Below are positions 28,291-37,164 of a stretch of DNA of 59,829 bases, in pieces. Both the position numbers and the translations under genes were made by a program. The stretch covers positions 1-59,829 of the forward strand of contig JAAYBR010000104.1 in the NCBI GenBank assembly GCA_012730045.1. The letters are read 5' to 3'. A model generated the notes under the pieces. It searched no databases. It had not been told where the DNA came from and saw only the letters and a program-made list of their open reading frames with translations. Positions within the stretch are counted from its first letter, which is position 1, and each line of letters opens with the position of its first letter. Source of the DNA: Candidatus Hydrogenedentota bacterium. Lineage in GTDB: Bacteria; Hydrogenedentota; Hydrogenedentia; Hydrogenedentales; CAITNO01.

Positions 28291-29595
28291 ATGCGACGTT
28301 TTGCCATTCTGGGGCGTGTCTCGTCCCGCGCGGCGGTGTCCGCGCTTGTGTGCCTGGCGGTGTTTGCGGCGGTTTCAACGGCGTGGGCGCAGCCCGCGAC
28401 CGTGGTGCCGGTCCCCCGGAACGACCAGGGCTGGATGGACCGCCATGAGTCCATGAACGCCCGCGTGAAGCAGGGGAACGTGGACATGCTGTTCATCGGC
28501 GACTCGATCACGCACGGCTGGGAGGGCGGCGGCAAGGGGGTGTGGGAGAAGTGCTACGCCGACCGGAACGCCGTGAACCTGGGCATCGGCGGCGACCGCA
28601 CGGAGCATGTGCTGTGGCGCCTGCAGAACGGGAACATCGAGGGTGTCTCCCCGAAGGTGGCGATGGTGATGATCGGCACGAACAACCACCGGGACAATTC
28701 GGCGGAGGAGATCGCGCAGGGTGTGGAGGCCATCGTGACCCTGCTGCGCCAGCGCCTGCCGGAAATGCGCATCCTCCTGCTGGCCATCTTCCCGCGCGCC
28801 GACGTGGCGCCGGAGTTCCAGCAGAAGGTGAAGGACGCCTCGGCGCTGTTCTCGAAGCTGGACGCGGACCCGATGGTGGAGTATCTCGACATCAACGCGG
28901 TCTTCCTGGACCAGGACGGCAACCTGCCCAAGGAGGTCATGCCGGACCTGCTGCACCCGAATGAGAAGGGCTATGAACTGTGGGCGGAGGCCGTGGAGCC
29001 GTACCTGGCCCGCCTGGCGGCGCAGGCCGACGGCTGGACGCCGCTCTTCAACAACCGCGACCTCACCGGCTGGAAGCAGGTCGGCGGGGAGAACCAGACG
29101 TGGAAGGCCGAGAAGGGCCTGCTCGTCACCAGCGGCGAGGGCGGCGGCTGGCTGTCCACCACGAAGGAATACGGCGACTTCGAGCTGTCCGTGGAGTTCC
29201 GCGTGCCGGCGAACGGCAACAGCGGCGTCTTCATCCGCGCCCCGCACGACGGCAACCCCGCGTTTGAGGGGTCGGAAATCCAGGTGCTCGACGACTACGG
29301 CGACGAGTACAAGACCCTGAAGCCCTGGCAGTACTGCGGCAGCGTGTACAGCACCATCGCGCCGTCCACCCGCGCCACGAAGAAGGCGGGCGAGTGGCAG
29401 ACGATGGTGATCAGCGTGAAGGGCCAAAAGATCCAGGTCACGCTGAACGGCACGAAGATCGTGGACGGCGACCTGTCGGAGCACGCGGACAAACTGGCCG
29501 AGCACCCGGGCCTCAAGCGCACCAGCGGCTACATCGGCCTCCAGAACCACAGCACCCTCATGGAGTACCGCAACCTCCTCATCAAGGAGCAGTGA
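28291..29595 (+). CDS. Exported GDSL/SGNH esterase fused to DUF1080 domain
   Basis: The 434-residue protein has a signal peptide (cut after about VSTAWAQP). Residues about 45-245 form an SGNH hydrolase of the PAF-acetylhydrolase type: block I FIGDSITHGW, GGDRTEHVLW, block III GTNN and the catalytic Asp/His in DLLHPNEKGY. Residues about 250-434 form a DUF1080 / 3-keto-disaccharide hydrolase domain with a concanavalin-like fold (WTPLFNNRDLTGWKQ, NGNSGVFIRAP, GSEIQVLDDYG). It likely deacylates or binds glycans outside the cytoplasm. It ends in a convergent terminator shared with the gene at 29687. Confidence 0.88.
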   Translation: MRRFAILGRVSSRAAVSALVCLAVFAAVSTAWAQPATVVPVPRNDQGWMDRHESMNARVKQGNVDMLFIGDSITHGWEGGGKGVWEKCYADRNAVNLGIGGDRTEHVLWRLQNGNIEGVSPKVAMVMIGTNNHRDNSAEEIAQGVEAIVTLLRQRLPEMRILLLAIFPRADVAPEFQQKVKDASALFSKLDADPMVEYLDINAVFLDQDGNLPKEVMPDLLHPNEKGYELWAEAVEPYLARLAAQADGWTPLFNNRDLTGWKQVGGENQTWKAEKGLLVTSGEGGGWLSTTKEYGDFELSVEFRVPANGNSGVFIRAPHDGNPAFEGSEIQVLDDYGDEYKTLKPWQYCGSVYSTIAPSTRATKKAGEWQTMVISVKGQKIQVTLNGTKIVDGDLSEHADKLAEHPGLKRTSGYIGLQNHSTLMEYRNLLIKEQ

Positions 29596-29631
29596 TCCCC
29601 GGAGCGCCGCACGGTGCCCCCTGAAACACCG

Positions 29632-29665
29632 CCGCCCCGGCCCGCAGTGACGCGGACCGGGGCGG
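29632..29665. terminator. Convergent intrinsic terminator
   Basis: CCGCCCCGG (29632-29640) pairs with CCGGGGCGG (29657-29665). An inner CCGC/GCGG extension continues the stem and a short loop AGTGAC caps it. T-rich tracts follow on both strands (TTTCGTGT on plus, GGTGTTTC on minus). It separates the converging GDSL and sugar-isomerase-like genes. Confidence 0.65.
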
Positions 29666-29686
29666 TTTCGTGTGCGTCAGCCCGGA

Positions 29687-31234
29687 CTACGCCTCGAGGG
29701 CGTTGCCGGTGCCGAGGTTGAGCCAGCCAACCCCCAGCTTGCTCAGGGCATAGCCCGTCTCCTTCAGGTGGTCGCCGTAGGACAGCATCCAGTGGAAGCC
29801 GCGCATCTCGCGGGCGAGGAGGGCGCAGTCGCCCTCGATGCTCACGTCCACCTGCGCGCGGCAGATGTCCATGGCCGGGTTCTCCACGACCTGCCCGCGG
29901 AAGCCGATCCACCGCTGGTTGTTGAAGTCGGGGTCTATCACCGTGACCGTCTGGCCCAGGCACATCTCCACCTTGGGCGCCGCGCCGTAGTCGGACTCGA
30001 AGTGCGTCTGGATCACCGCCTTCTCCAGCGTCTTGCCGTCCATCCGGCGCGGCGCCGTGCAGTGGGCCAGCGTGATCACCCCGTGGTGCGGATAGGTCGG
30101 GTCCTGCAGGAACACCGGCGTGGACGCGACATGGTGCAGCAGCACGCCGGACGGGATCACCACGAAGTCGGACTCGCAGAAGGCGAGCTTGCCGGAGTCG
30201 TTCAGCAGGGTCAGGGACAGGCAGGCCGTCGTCTCGGACATGGGCATGATCACGCTCATGCAGTTGTTGATGGTGAACACATCGGTGTTGTGGTCGGCCA
30301 TCACGTCCTCGAACACCTCCGCCAGCAGGAACGCGCGGGACACATACCCCATGTCCGTCTCCAGTTTGACCTTGGGGTCGTCCACATAGGCCTTCGCGTC
30401 GTCCTCCGCCCGGCGCACCCGCGCGGGGTCGTTCCGCGCCGAGGCGATGCGCTTCGCCAGATCCTCGTAGGGATAGTTCACCAGGTTCATCTTCCACGTG
30501 GTGGAGCTGATGTCGGGCGCCTTCCGCCCGCCCTCGCCCCAGCCCGACGCCCCGCCCAGGCACACCACCGTGGAGCCGACGGTGTTCTTCAGGGCATAGC
30601 ACGCGCGCATCCGCCACAGAACATCCTCATAATCGTCCACCACCACGTCGGCGGGCATCAGACCCGGCTGGCCCAGCTCGTCCACCGTTTTGCGCAGCAG
30701 CCGCGGGCTGACGATTTCGTACCACAGGTAGACGGGGCCGGAACGGTGGCGTACGAACACGAGGTTGTTGCGCTTGTCGGAGAGGAGCGGCTCCAGCTCG
30801 CCCGACGCGCCGTAGATCAGCATCAGGTCGGCGTCGCCGTCGCGCAGCGCCGCCGCCTTGTCCCCGCCGCGCACCCATTCCAGCGGCCGGATCTCCAGCG
30901 GAAACTCCGCCTTCGCCTTCAGGCCCGCCAGTTCCCGGTTAATGCGCACCATCTCCGTCTGGACGTCGCCTTCGGTTTTAATGCCGCCCCAGGGACGCCA
31001 GCTGGTCGCCTCGCGCCGCTGGTAAATCTCCGCCACCAGCACCGGCTGCACCACCAGCGTCTTCTTCGCCACCGTGGGGCGCACGCGCGGCGTCACCGCC
31101 CCCCGCTCCCTTGCCGATGTGGCGCAGCCCGTCACGGCCGCCGCCCCCGCCGCGCCGCCCAGCGCGGCGAGAAACGACCGCCGCTTCATCCCCTCCAGCG
31201 AACAGCCGCAGCAACCCGAATGCCTGTGCTCCAT
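29687..31234 (-). CDS. Tat-exported lipoprotein resembling L-fucose/L-arabinose isomerases
   Basis: ATG 31234 follows AGGAGTGAG. A second start (residue 16) gives the twin-arginine lipoprotein signal KRRSFLAALGG...VTGC, with lipid-bearing Cys at 37. The 515-residue protein resembles sugar-isomerase fold proteins, with a central AFCESDFVVIPSG and a C-terminal CRAQVDVSIEGDC and RGFHWMLSYGD. Cytosolic isomerases have Glu, Asp and His metal ligands in comparable places; whether all are kept cannot be checked here. A surface-exposed isomerase-like protein is unusual, so a binding or non-isomerase role is possible. It has its own strong promoter at 31275-31303. Confidence 0.7.
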   Translation of the reverse strand: MEHRHSGCCGCSLEGMKRRSFLAALGGAAGAAAVTGCATSARERGAVTPRVRPTVAKKTLVVQPVLVAEIYQRREATSWRPWGGIKTEGDVQTEMVRINRELAGLKAKAEFPLEIRPLEWVRGGDKAAALRDGDADLMLIYGASGELEPLLSDKRNNLVFVRHRSGPVYLWYEIVSPRLLRKTVDELGQPGLMPADVVVDDYEDVLWRMRACYALKNTVGSTVVCLGGASGWGEGGRKAPDISSTTWKMNLVNYPYEDLAKRIASARNDPARVRRAEDDAKAYVDDPKVKLETDMGYVSRAFLLAEVFEDVMADHNTDVFTINNCMSVIMPMSETTACLSLTLLNDSGKLAFCESDFVVIPSGVLLHHVASTPVFLQDPTYPHHGVITLAHCTAPRRMDGKTLEKAVIQTHFESDYGAAPKVEMCLGQTVTVIDPDFNNQRWIGFRGQVVENPAMDICRAQVDVSIEGDCALLAREMRGFHWMLSYGDHLKETGYALSKLGVGWLNLGTGNALEA

Positions 31235-31274
31235 TGTCTCACTCCTGTGCTGTTGGCCCCGTCCGGCCGAAGCC

Positions 31275-31303
31275 ATTCTAACCAAGCCCCGGGCATCCGT
31301 CAA
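31275..31303 (-). promoter_or_regulatory. Strong sigma-70-type promoter for the Tat lipoprotein gene
   Basis: Minus strand TTGACG (31303-31298), 17-bp spacer, TAGAAT (31280-31275). Transcription would begin near 31268, giving a leader of about 35 nt. Confidence 0.7.
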
Positions 31304-31412
31304 TGGCAATCTTTTCCCTTGCGCCGGTGAGGCGCACACGACGCGCTCCGGGGGGCGCGTTTTCCGGATACCCGAAACGGGCCCGGAACCACTGAAAAGA
31401 CCGCCGCAGCCC

Positions 31413-31465
31413 TACCGACCGTTCGGTACGGGCAGAGCGGTTTTGTATACCGAACATTAGGTATA
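31413..31465 (+). promoter_or_regulatory. Two dyads upstream of the hydrogenase operon (candidate operators)
   Basis: TACCGA-CCGT-TCGGTA at 31413-31428 is a perfect 6-4-6 inverted repeat. TATACC-GAACATTA-GGTATA at 31446-31465 is a perfect 6-8-6 inverted repeat. Both contain TACCGA or ATACCGAA elements, so one dimeric regulator could bind both. They lie 100-150 bp upstream of a possible promoter and 220-270 bp before hydC. Confidence 0.5.
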
Positions 31466-31561
31466 GCTGTTCGCGTTGATGCTTATGGTGCTAATCGGCT
31501 GTTTTGTTTGCTTACTTTTTCTGGATTTTTTCATTTTTGCTTTTATTTTGCAAAGACTTGT

Positions 31562-31569
31562 GCTATCCT
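31562..31569 (+). promoter_or_regulatory. Possible extended -10 of the hydrogenase operon
   Basis: TGC plus TATCCT is an extended -10 pattern, with no good -35. The preceding 31470-31560 is strikingly A/T-rich (T tracts, TTTTTCATTTTTGC) in otherwise GC-rich DNA, like an UP element. The open frame from 31476 through this stretch is hydrophobic only because of the T-richness. Confidence 0.35.
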
Positions 31570-31685
31570 GTCCTGGGCTTCCGAAGTATTCTCTGCTTGC
31601 CGGGAAAGCCGCAGGAAGCCCGTCCTTTGTCGGCAGTGTAGAACCGCAACACGCAACCGCTCCTGACGGGGCATGGAGGTCTTGT

Positions 31686-32225
31686 ATGACAGAGGTACGA
31701 AAAGATGCATGTGTCTGCGCCGAGGCGGCCACGGAGGAGGAACTCCTGGCCCGTCTGGACACCGTGCTGGCGGACTACAAGGACACGCCCGGCGCGCTGA
31801 TCCCCGTCCTCCAGATCACCCAGAGCCTGTTCGGCTACCTGCCGGAGCCGGCGCTCAAGAAGATCGCCGAGAGCCTGGGCAAGTCCTTCAGTGAAGTGGC
31901 GGGCGTGGTCGGCTTTTATTCCTTCTTCACCACCCAGCCCCGCGGCAAGCACCTGGTGCGCGTGTGCCTTGGCACGGCGTGCTATGTGCGCGGGGGCAAG
32001 GACGTGCTGGACGCGCTCAAGGGCGCGCTGAAGGTGGATGTGGGCGGCACGACGGAGGACCGGGACTTCTCGCTGGACGTGGGGCGCTGCTTCGGCGCCT
32101 GCGGGCTCGCGCCGGTCGTTGTGGTGGACGACGATGTCCACCAGGGCGTGCGCCCGACCCAGATTTCGAAAATCCTCGACCAGTACCGCGAGAGCGGGGC
32201 GGACGGAAAAGGAGGCGTGTCATGA
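31686..32225 (+). CDS. hydC: [FeFe] hydrogenase subunit HydC (NuoE-like, [2Fe-2S])
   Basis: The start at 31686 follows GGAGG and gives a 179-residue protein of the thioredoxin-like NuoE family. The four cluster ligands are Cys94 and Cys99 (CLGTAC) and Cys135 and Cys139 (CFGAC). FGYLPEPALKKIAESLG and VGFYSFF match the N-terminal helical part. In trimeric bifurcating hydrogenases this subunit carries one [2Fe-2S] cluster and contacts the NuoF-like subunit. Its stop overlaps the next start (ATGA), so translation of HydB is coupled. Confidence 0.93.
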   Translation: MTEVRKDACVCAEAATEEELLARLDTVLADYKDTPGALIPVLQITQSLFGYLPEPALKKIAESLGKSFSEVAGVVGFYSFFTTQPRGKHLVRVCLGTACYVRGGKDVLDALKGALKVDVGGTTEDRDFSLDVGRCFGACGLAPVVVVDDDVHQGVRPTQISKILDQYRESGADGKGGVS

Positions 32226-35200
32226 CCACAAAGATCACCTCTGTCGCCGACCTCAACGCCGCGCGCGACGCGCGCCGGAAGGAGCTGGCGGCGTTCAGCG
32301 GCAAGACCCTCCTGCTGTGCGCGGGCGGCGGCTGCATCGCCTCCGGCGCGTTCAAGGTGGAGACGGCGCTGAAGGACGCCCTGGCGAAGGCGGGCATGAC
32401 GGACGTCCACGTCCGCATGGTGCACACGGGCTGCATGGGCCCGTGCGTCTCCGGCCCGCTCGTCCAGATTGACGACATTTTCTACGAGCACGTGGCCCCC
32501 GAGGACGCGGCGGACATCGTCGCGATGCACCTGCAGAAGGGCCAGCTGGTGGAGCGGCTCCTGCGCAAGGACGCCGAGGGGAAGCCGATCCCGCGCAGGG
32601 ACGACATCCCCTTCTTCGCGAAGCAGACGAAGCTGGCGCTGCACAACTGCGGGAAGATCGACCCGCAGCTCATTGAGGACTACATCGCGGCGGAGGGCTA
32701 CCAGGCCCTGGCGAAGGCGCTCGGCGCGCTGGGCGCCGACGGGGTCATCGAGGAGATGAAGGCCTCCGGCCTGCGCGGGCGCGGCGGCGCGGGTTTCCCG
32801 ACCTGGATGAAGTGGAGCTTCGCCCGCAAGTCCGAGGGCGACATGAAGTACGCCCTGTGCAACGCGGACGAGGGCGACCCGGGCGCGTTCATGGACCGCA
32901 GCATGCTCGAGGGCGACCCCCACAGCGTGATCGAGGGCATGGCCATCGCGGCGTGCGCCATCGGCGCGCCGCAGGGCTATGTCTACGTGCGCGCCGAGTA
33001 CCCGCTGGCGGTGGAGCGGCTGCGCATGGCCATCGGGCAGGCCCGCGAGACGGGGCTGCTGGGCGCGAACATCCTCGGCTCCGGGTTCTCCTTTGACCTG
33101 GAAATCCGCATGGGCTCCGGCGCCTTCGTCTGCGGCGAGGAGACCGCCCTCATCACCTCCATCGAGGGCAAGCGCGGCGAGCCGCGGCCCCGCCCGCCGT
33201 TCCCGGCGGTCAAGGGGCTGTGGGGCAAGCCCACCATCCTCAACAACGTCGAGACCTACGCCAACGTGCCGTCCATCATCCTTAATGGCGGCGCGTGGTA
33301 CGCGCAGCACGGCACCGAGAAGAGCAAGGGCACCAAGGTGTTCGCCCTGGCCGGCAACATTGTGAACGCCGGCCTGGTCGAGGTGCCGATCGGCATGCCC
33401 CTGGGCGACCTGGTCCACGACGTCGGCGGCGGCATCCCCGGCGGCAAGCAGTACAAGGCGGCGCAGCTCGGCGGCCCGTCCGGCGGCTGCATTCCCCGCG
33501 AGTACCTGAACACCCCCCTCGACTACGAGTCCCTGCAGGAGCTCGGCGCCATCATGGGCTCCGGCGGCATCGTGGTCATGGACGAGGACCACTGCATGGT
33601 GGACGTGGCCCGTTTCTTCCTGGAGTTCGTCCAGGAGGAGTCCTGCGGAAAGTGCGTCCCCTGCCGCGTGGGCACCAAGCGAATGCTCGAGATCGTCACG
33701 CGCATCTGCAACGGCGAGGGCGAGGAGGGCGACATCGAGAAGCTTGAGGAGCTCGGGAAACAGGTCCGCGACACGTCGCTGTGCGGCCTCGGCCAGACCG
33801 CGCCCAACCCGGTGCTCTCCACCATCCGCCACTTCCGCAACGAGTACGAGGAGCACATCCGCCAGAAAAAGTGCACGCCGGGCATCTGCCCGTCGCTGGT
33901 GGACTCCCCCTGCCGCAGCGCCTGCCCGGCCAACGTGGACATTCCGGGGTACCTGGCGCTTGTGAGCGAGGGCCGCATCGCCGAGGCGCTGCGCCTGCAC
34001 CGCGAGCGGAACCCGCTGGCCGCCGTGTGCGCCCGCGTGTGCTTCCACTCCTGCGAGACCAAGTGCCGCCACACGCTGGTGGACGGCGAGTCCGTGGCCA
34101 TCCGCGGGGTCAAGCGCTTCATGGCGGACCAGGAGGTCACCGTGCAGCTGCCCGACGTCCGCGAGAACCCCGAAAACGCGAAAAAGAAGATCGCGATCAT
34201 CGGGGCGGGCCCTGCCGGGCTCTCCTGCGGGTACTTCCTGGCGCGCATGGGCTACAAGCCGCAGATCTTCGAGGCCGAGGAGCGCCCGGGCGGCATGCTG
34301 GTGCAGGCCATCCCGGCCTACCGCCTGCCCCGCGAGATCCTCGCCCGCGAGGTCCGCATGATCGAGAACATGGGCGTCGAGATCCTGACCGGCAAAAAGC
34401 TCGGCCGGGACTTCACGCTGGAGGGCCTGAAGGAGCAGGGCTATGAGGCCGTGTTCCTCGGCGTGGGCGCGCCGCAGGGCTCCAAGATGGGCATCCCCGG
34501 AGAGGACGCGGACGGCGTCGTGGACGCCATGGAGTTCAACAAGACCTACAACATGCGCGGGTCCGTGCCCGTCGGGAAAAAGGTCATCATCGTCGGCGGC
34601 GGCAACTCCGCCGTGGACGCCGCCCGCACGGCCCTGCGCCTGGGTGCCGAGAGCGTCACCATCGTCTACCGCCGCAGCCGCGAGGACATGCCGGCCTACG
34701 ACGAGGAGATCGAGGAGGCGACGCACGAGGGCGTTGAGCTCATGATGCTCACCCTCCCCGAGGCCATCCTCACGGAGAACGGCAGGGTCTGCGGCGTGCG
34801 CTGCCGCCACATGTCGCTGGCGGGCTTCGACCGCAGCGGCCGCCGGCGCCCCGAGGCCGCCGGCGACTCCTTCGTCCTGCCGGCGGACCAGGTCATCTCG
34901 GCCATCGGCCAGGCGCTGGACCTGGACGCCCTCCTGGGCGGGGTCGCGGTGAAAAAGCAGAACAAGCAGTTCATCGAGGTGAACCCGGTCACGGGCCAGA
35001 CGAGCGCGGGCTGGATCTTCGGCGGCGGCGACGCCGTCACGGGTCCGGACTCCGTGGTCGGCGCGGTGTCCGCGGGCGAGCGGGCCGCCGTCGGCATTGA
35101 CCACATGCTCACGGGCGCAAACCACGCCTTCTGGCGCACGGACAAGCCGGTGCCGGTCGCCTTCGACCCCGAGGAGGCCCCCGCCGCCTTCGCCCGCGAA

Positions 35201-35329
35201 AAGATGCCCACCATCCCCGTGGAGCGTCGCAAGAACAGTTTCGAGGAAGTCGAGCACTGCTGGGAAGCGCCCGTGGCCACGCGCCAGGCGAAGCGCTGCC
35301 TCCGGTGTGAATTCGGCAAACGCGTTTGA
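32222..35329 (+). CDS. hydB: HydB: NuoF-like flavoprotein fused to a GltD-like FAD/NAD(P) oxidoreductase
   Basis: The 1035-residue protein has these domains in order. First a thioredoxin-like [2Fe-2S] domain (about 28-110; LLLCAGGGC, HTGCMGPC). Then the NuoF FMN/NAD(H) domain (GLRGRGGAGFPT at 183-194, NADEGDPGAFMDR, CGEETAL), an SLBB region, and the NuoF 4Fe-4S motif CGKCVPC (475-481) with Cys521. From about 555 a GltD/NfnB-type unit replaces the usual C-terminal ferredoxin: Cys-rich CRSACPANVDIPGY and CARVCFHSCETKC, FAD site GAGPAGLSCGY (about 661), second dinucleotide site VGGGNSAVD, and a C-terminal CLRCEF. It would link NADH and NADPH (or a second flavin) to the hydrogenase. Confidence 0.92.
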   Translation: MTTKITSVADLNAARDARRKELAAFSGKTLLLCAGGGCIASGAFKVETALKDALAKAGMTDVHVRMVHTGCMGPCVSGPLVQIDDIFYEHVAPEDAADIVAMHLQKGQLVERLLRKDAEGKPIPRRDDIPFFAKQTKLALHNCGKIDPQLIEDYIAAEGYQALAKALGALGADGVIEEMKASGLRGRGGAGFPTWMKWSFARKSEGDMKYALCNADEGDPGAFMDRSMLEGDPHSVIEGMAIAACAIGAPQGYVYVRAEYPLAVERLRMAIGQARETGLLGANILGSGFSFDLEIRMGSGAFVCGEETALITSIEGKRGEPRPRPPFPAVKGLWGKPTILNNVETYANVPSIILNGGAWYAQHGTEKSKGTKVFALAGNIVNAGLVEVPIGMPLGDLVHDVGGGIPGGKQYKAAQLGGPSGGCIPREYLNTPLDYESLQELGAIMGSGGIVVMDEDHCMVDVARFFLEFVQEESCGKCVPCRVGTKRMLEIVTRICNGEGEEGDIEKLEELGKQVRDTSLCGLGQTAPNPVLSTIRHFRNEYEEHIRQKKCTPGICPSLVDSPCRSACPANVDIPGYLALVSEGRIAEALRLHRERNPLAAVCARVCFHSCETKCRHTLVDGESVAIRGVKRFMADQEVTVQLPDVRENPENAKKKIAIIGAGPAGLSCGYFLARMGYKPQIFEAEERPGGMLVQAIPAYRLPREILAREVRMIENMGVEILTGKKLGRDFTLEGLKEQGYEAVFLGVGAPQGSKMGIPGEDADGVVDAMEFNKTYNMRGSVPVGKKVIIVGGGNSAVDAARTALRLGAESVTIVYRRSREDMPAYDEEIEEATHEGVELMMLTLPEAILTENGRVCGVRCRHMSLAGFDRSGRRRPEAAGDSFVLPADQVISAIGQALDLDALLGGVAVKKQNKQFIEVNPVTGQTSAGWIFGGGDAVTGPDSVVGAVSAGERAAVGIDHMLTGANHAFWRTDKPVPVAFDPEEAPAAFAREKMPTIPVERRKNSFEEVEHCWEAPVATRQAKRCLRCEFGKRV

Positions 35330-35346
35330 ACACCAAGGAGACAACC

Positions 35347-37140
35347 ATGAGCGAGACAACTGTGGCAACGGTGAATCTCACCATCAACGGCGCCGCCGTG
35401 CAGGCGGAGCAGGGGATGTCCATCCTCCAGGCGGCCCGCGCCGCCGGAATCCGCATCCCCGCGCTCTGCTATCTTGAGGGCATCCAGTGCATCGGCGCCT
35501 GCCGCGTCTGCCTGGTGGAGGTCGAGGGGGCCCGCGCCCTCGCGGCCGCCTGCTCCACCCCCGCCACCCCCAACATGGTCGTGCGCACCAACAGCCGCCG
35601 CGTCCGCGAGGCGCGCCGCACGGTCGTCGAACTGCTCCTCTCGGAGCACGCGGGCGACTGCACGACCTGCGACCGCAACGAGGACTGCGAACTCCAGAAG
35701 CTCGCCCACGAGCTGGGGATCCGCGAGAACCGGTACGTGGGCGAAACCGCCGCGCCGCGCATGGACCTGTCCACCCCCGCCCTGGTGCGCGACAACAGCA
35801 AGTGCATCAAGTGCCGGCGCTGCGTGAGCGTCTGCGGCGAGGTGCAGGGCGTGGGCGCGCTCTTCCCGCAGGGGCGCGGCTTCGACAGCGTGATCGGCCC
35901 CGCGTTCGCGCGCGAGCTGGCCTCGGTGCCCTGCGTCCAGTGCGGCCAGTGCGCCGCCGTCTGCCCCGTAGGCGCCATCACGGAGGCGCAGCACATCGAA
36001 AAGGTGTGGAACGCCATTGACGACCCGGACATGCATGTCGTCGTCCAGACGGCCCCGGCCATCCGCGCCGCCCTCGGCGAGTGCTTCGGCTACGAGCCCG
36101 GCACCCTGGTGACGGGCAAGATGGTCGCCGCCCTGCGCCGCCTCGGCTTCGACGGCGTCTTTGACACCAACTTCACGGCGGACCTCACGATCATGGAGGA
36201 GGGCACCGAGCTGCTCACCCGCCTGAAGAGGGCGCTGGTGGACGGCGAGCAGGTGCCCCTGCCCATGTTCACGAGCTGTTCCCCCGGCTGGATCAAGTTC
36301 GCCGAGTACTACCACCCCGACATCCTGCCGAACCTGAGCACGTGCAAGTCGCCCCAGCAGATGTTCGGCGCCATCGCGAAGACGTACTACGCGAAGAAGC
36401 TCGGCAAGAAACCCGAGGAGATCTTCTGCGCCTCCGTCATGCCCTGCACCGCCAAGAAGTTCGAGTGCTCCCGTCCCGAAATGACCGACAGCGGCGTGCA
36501 GGACGTGGACGCCGTCCTTACCACCCGCGAGCTGGGGCGCATGATCGAGGCGGCGGGCATTGACTTCAAGAACCTCCCCAACGAGGAGATGGACGCGCCC
36601 CTCGGCGTCTCCACCGGCGCGGCGGACATCTTCGCCAACACGGGCGGCGTGATGGAGGCCGCTCTCCGGACCGCCTACGAGCTTGTCACCGGGCGGCCCC
36701 TCCCCGCGGACAATCTCCATGTGGCGCCGATCATGGGGCTTGAGGGCATCAAGGAGGCCTCCCTCACGATCGAGGGCACCGTGGAGGCGTGGAGATTCCT
36801 GGAGGGGGTCACGGTGAAGGTGGCCGTGGCCCACGGGCTGGCCAACGCCGACAAGCTCATCAAGAGCATCAAGTCGGGCGAGCGCCAGTACCACTTCATC
36901 GAGGTGATGACCTGCCCCGGCGGCTGCATCGGCGGCGGCGGCCAGCCCCGCTTCTGCACCGACGACGTCCGCAAGGCCCGCATAGCAGCCATTTACCAGG
37001 AGGACGAGGGCCGGCCGCTGCGCAAGTCCCACGAGAACCCCGCCATCAAGCAGATCTACGAGGAGTTCCTTGGCCATCCGCTCGGCGAGGTGTCCCACCA
37101 CCTCCTGCACACGCGCTACACGCCCCGCGAGAAGGTGTGA
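35347..37140 (+). CDS. hydA: [FeFe] hydrogenase catalytic subunit HydA
   Basis: The 597-residue protein has a NuoG-like N-terminus: [2Fe-2S] ligands Cys41, 52, 55, 69 and a His-Cys3 cluster (His101, Cys105, 108, 114). Two 4Fe-4S motifs are CIKCRRCVSVC and CVQCGQCAAVC. The H-cluster signatures are TSCSPGW (309-315), MPCTAKKFE (365-373) and MTCPGGCIGGGGQ (521-533). It reduces protons or oxidises H2. With HydC and HydB it forms a group A3-like trimeric complex, a class known for coupling ferredoxin and NAD(H). AAGGAGACAACC precedes the ATG; the gene is 17 nt after hydB. Maturases (HydE, F, G) are not in the window. Confidence 0.96.
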   Translation: MSETTVATVNLTINGAAVQAEQGMSILQAARAAGIRIPALCYLEGIQCIGACRVCLVEVEGARALAAACSTPATPNMVVRTNSRRVREARRTVVELLLSEHAGDCTTCDRNEDCELQKLAHELGIRENRYVGETAAPRMDLSTPALVRDNSKCIKCRRCVSVCGEVQGVGALFPQGRGFDSVIGPAFARELASVPCVQCGQCAAVCPVGAITEAQHIEKVWNAIDDPDMHVVVQTAPAIRAALGECFGYEPGTLVTGKMVAALRRLGFDGVFDTNFTADLTIMEEGTELLTRLKRALVDGEQVPLPMFTSCSPGWIKFAEYYHPDILPNLSTCKSPQQMFGAIAKTYYAKKLGKKPEEIFCASVMPCTAKKFECSRPEMTDSGVQDVDAVLTTRELGRMIEAAGIDFKNLPNEEMDAPLGVSTGAADIFANTGGVMEAALRTAYELVTGRPLPADNLHVAPIMGLEGIKEASLTIEGTVEAWRFLEGVTVKVAVAHGLANADKLIKSIKSGERQYHFIEVMTCPGGCIGGGGQPRFCTDDVRKARIAAIYQEDEGRPLRKSHENPAIKQIYEEFLGHPLGEVSHHLLHTRYTPREKV

Positions 37141-37164
37141 CCTGACCCGCCCCCTGCATTTCGC

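Noticed and set aside
31476-31685. N-terminal extension of hydC with a hydrophobic stretch (MMLMVLIGCFVCLLFLDFF)
   Set aside because: The hydrophobicity comes from the T-rich promoter DNA. NuoE-like proteins have no signal or membrane segment, and the ATG at 31686 has a good ribosome binding site.
31982-35368. Minus-strand open frame of about 1128 codons
   Set aside because: It is antisense to hydC-hydB, which have full catalytic motifs; the product is low-complexity.
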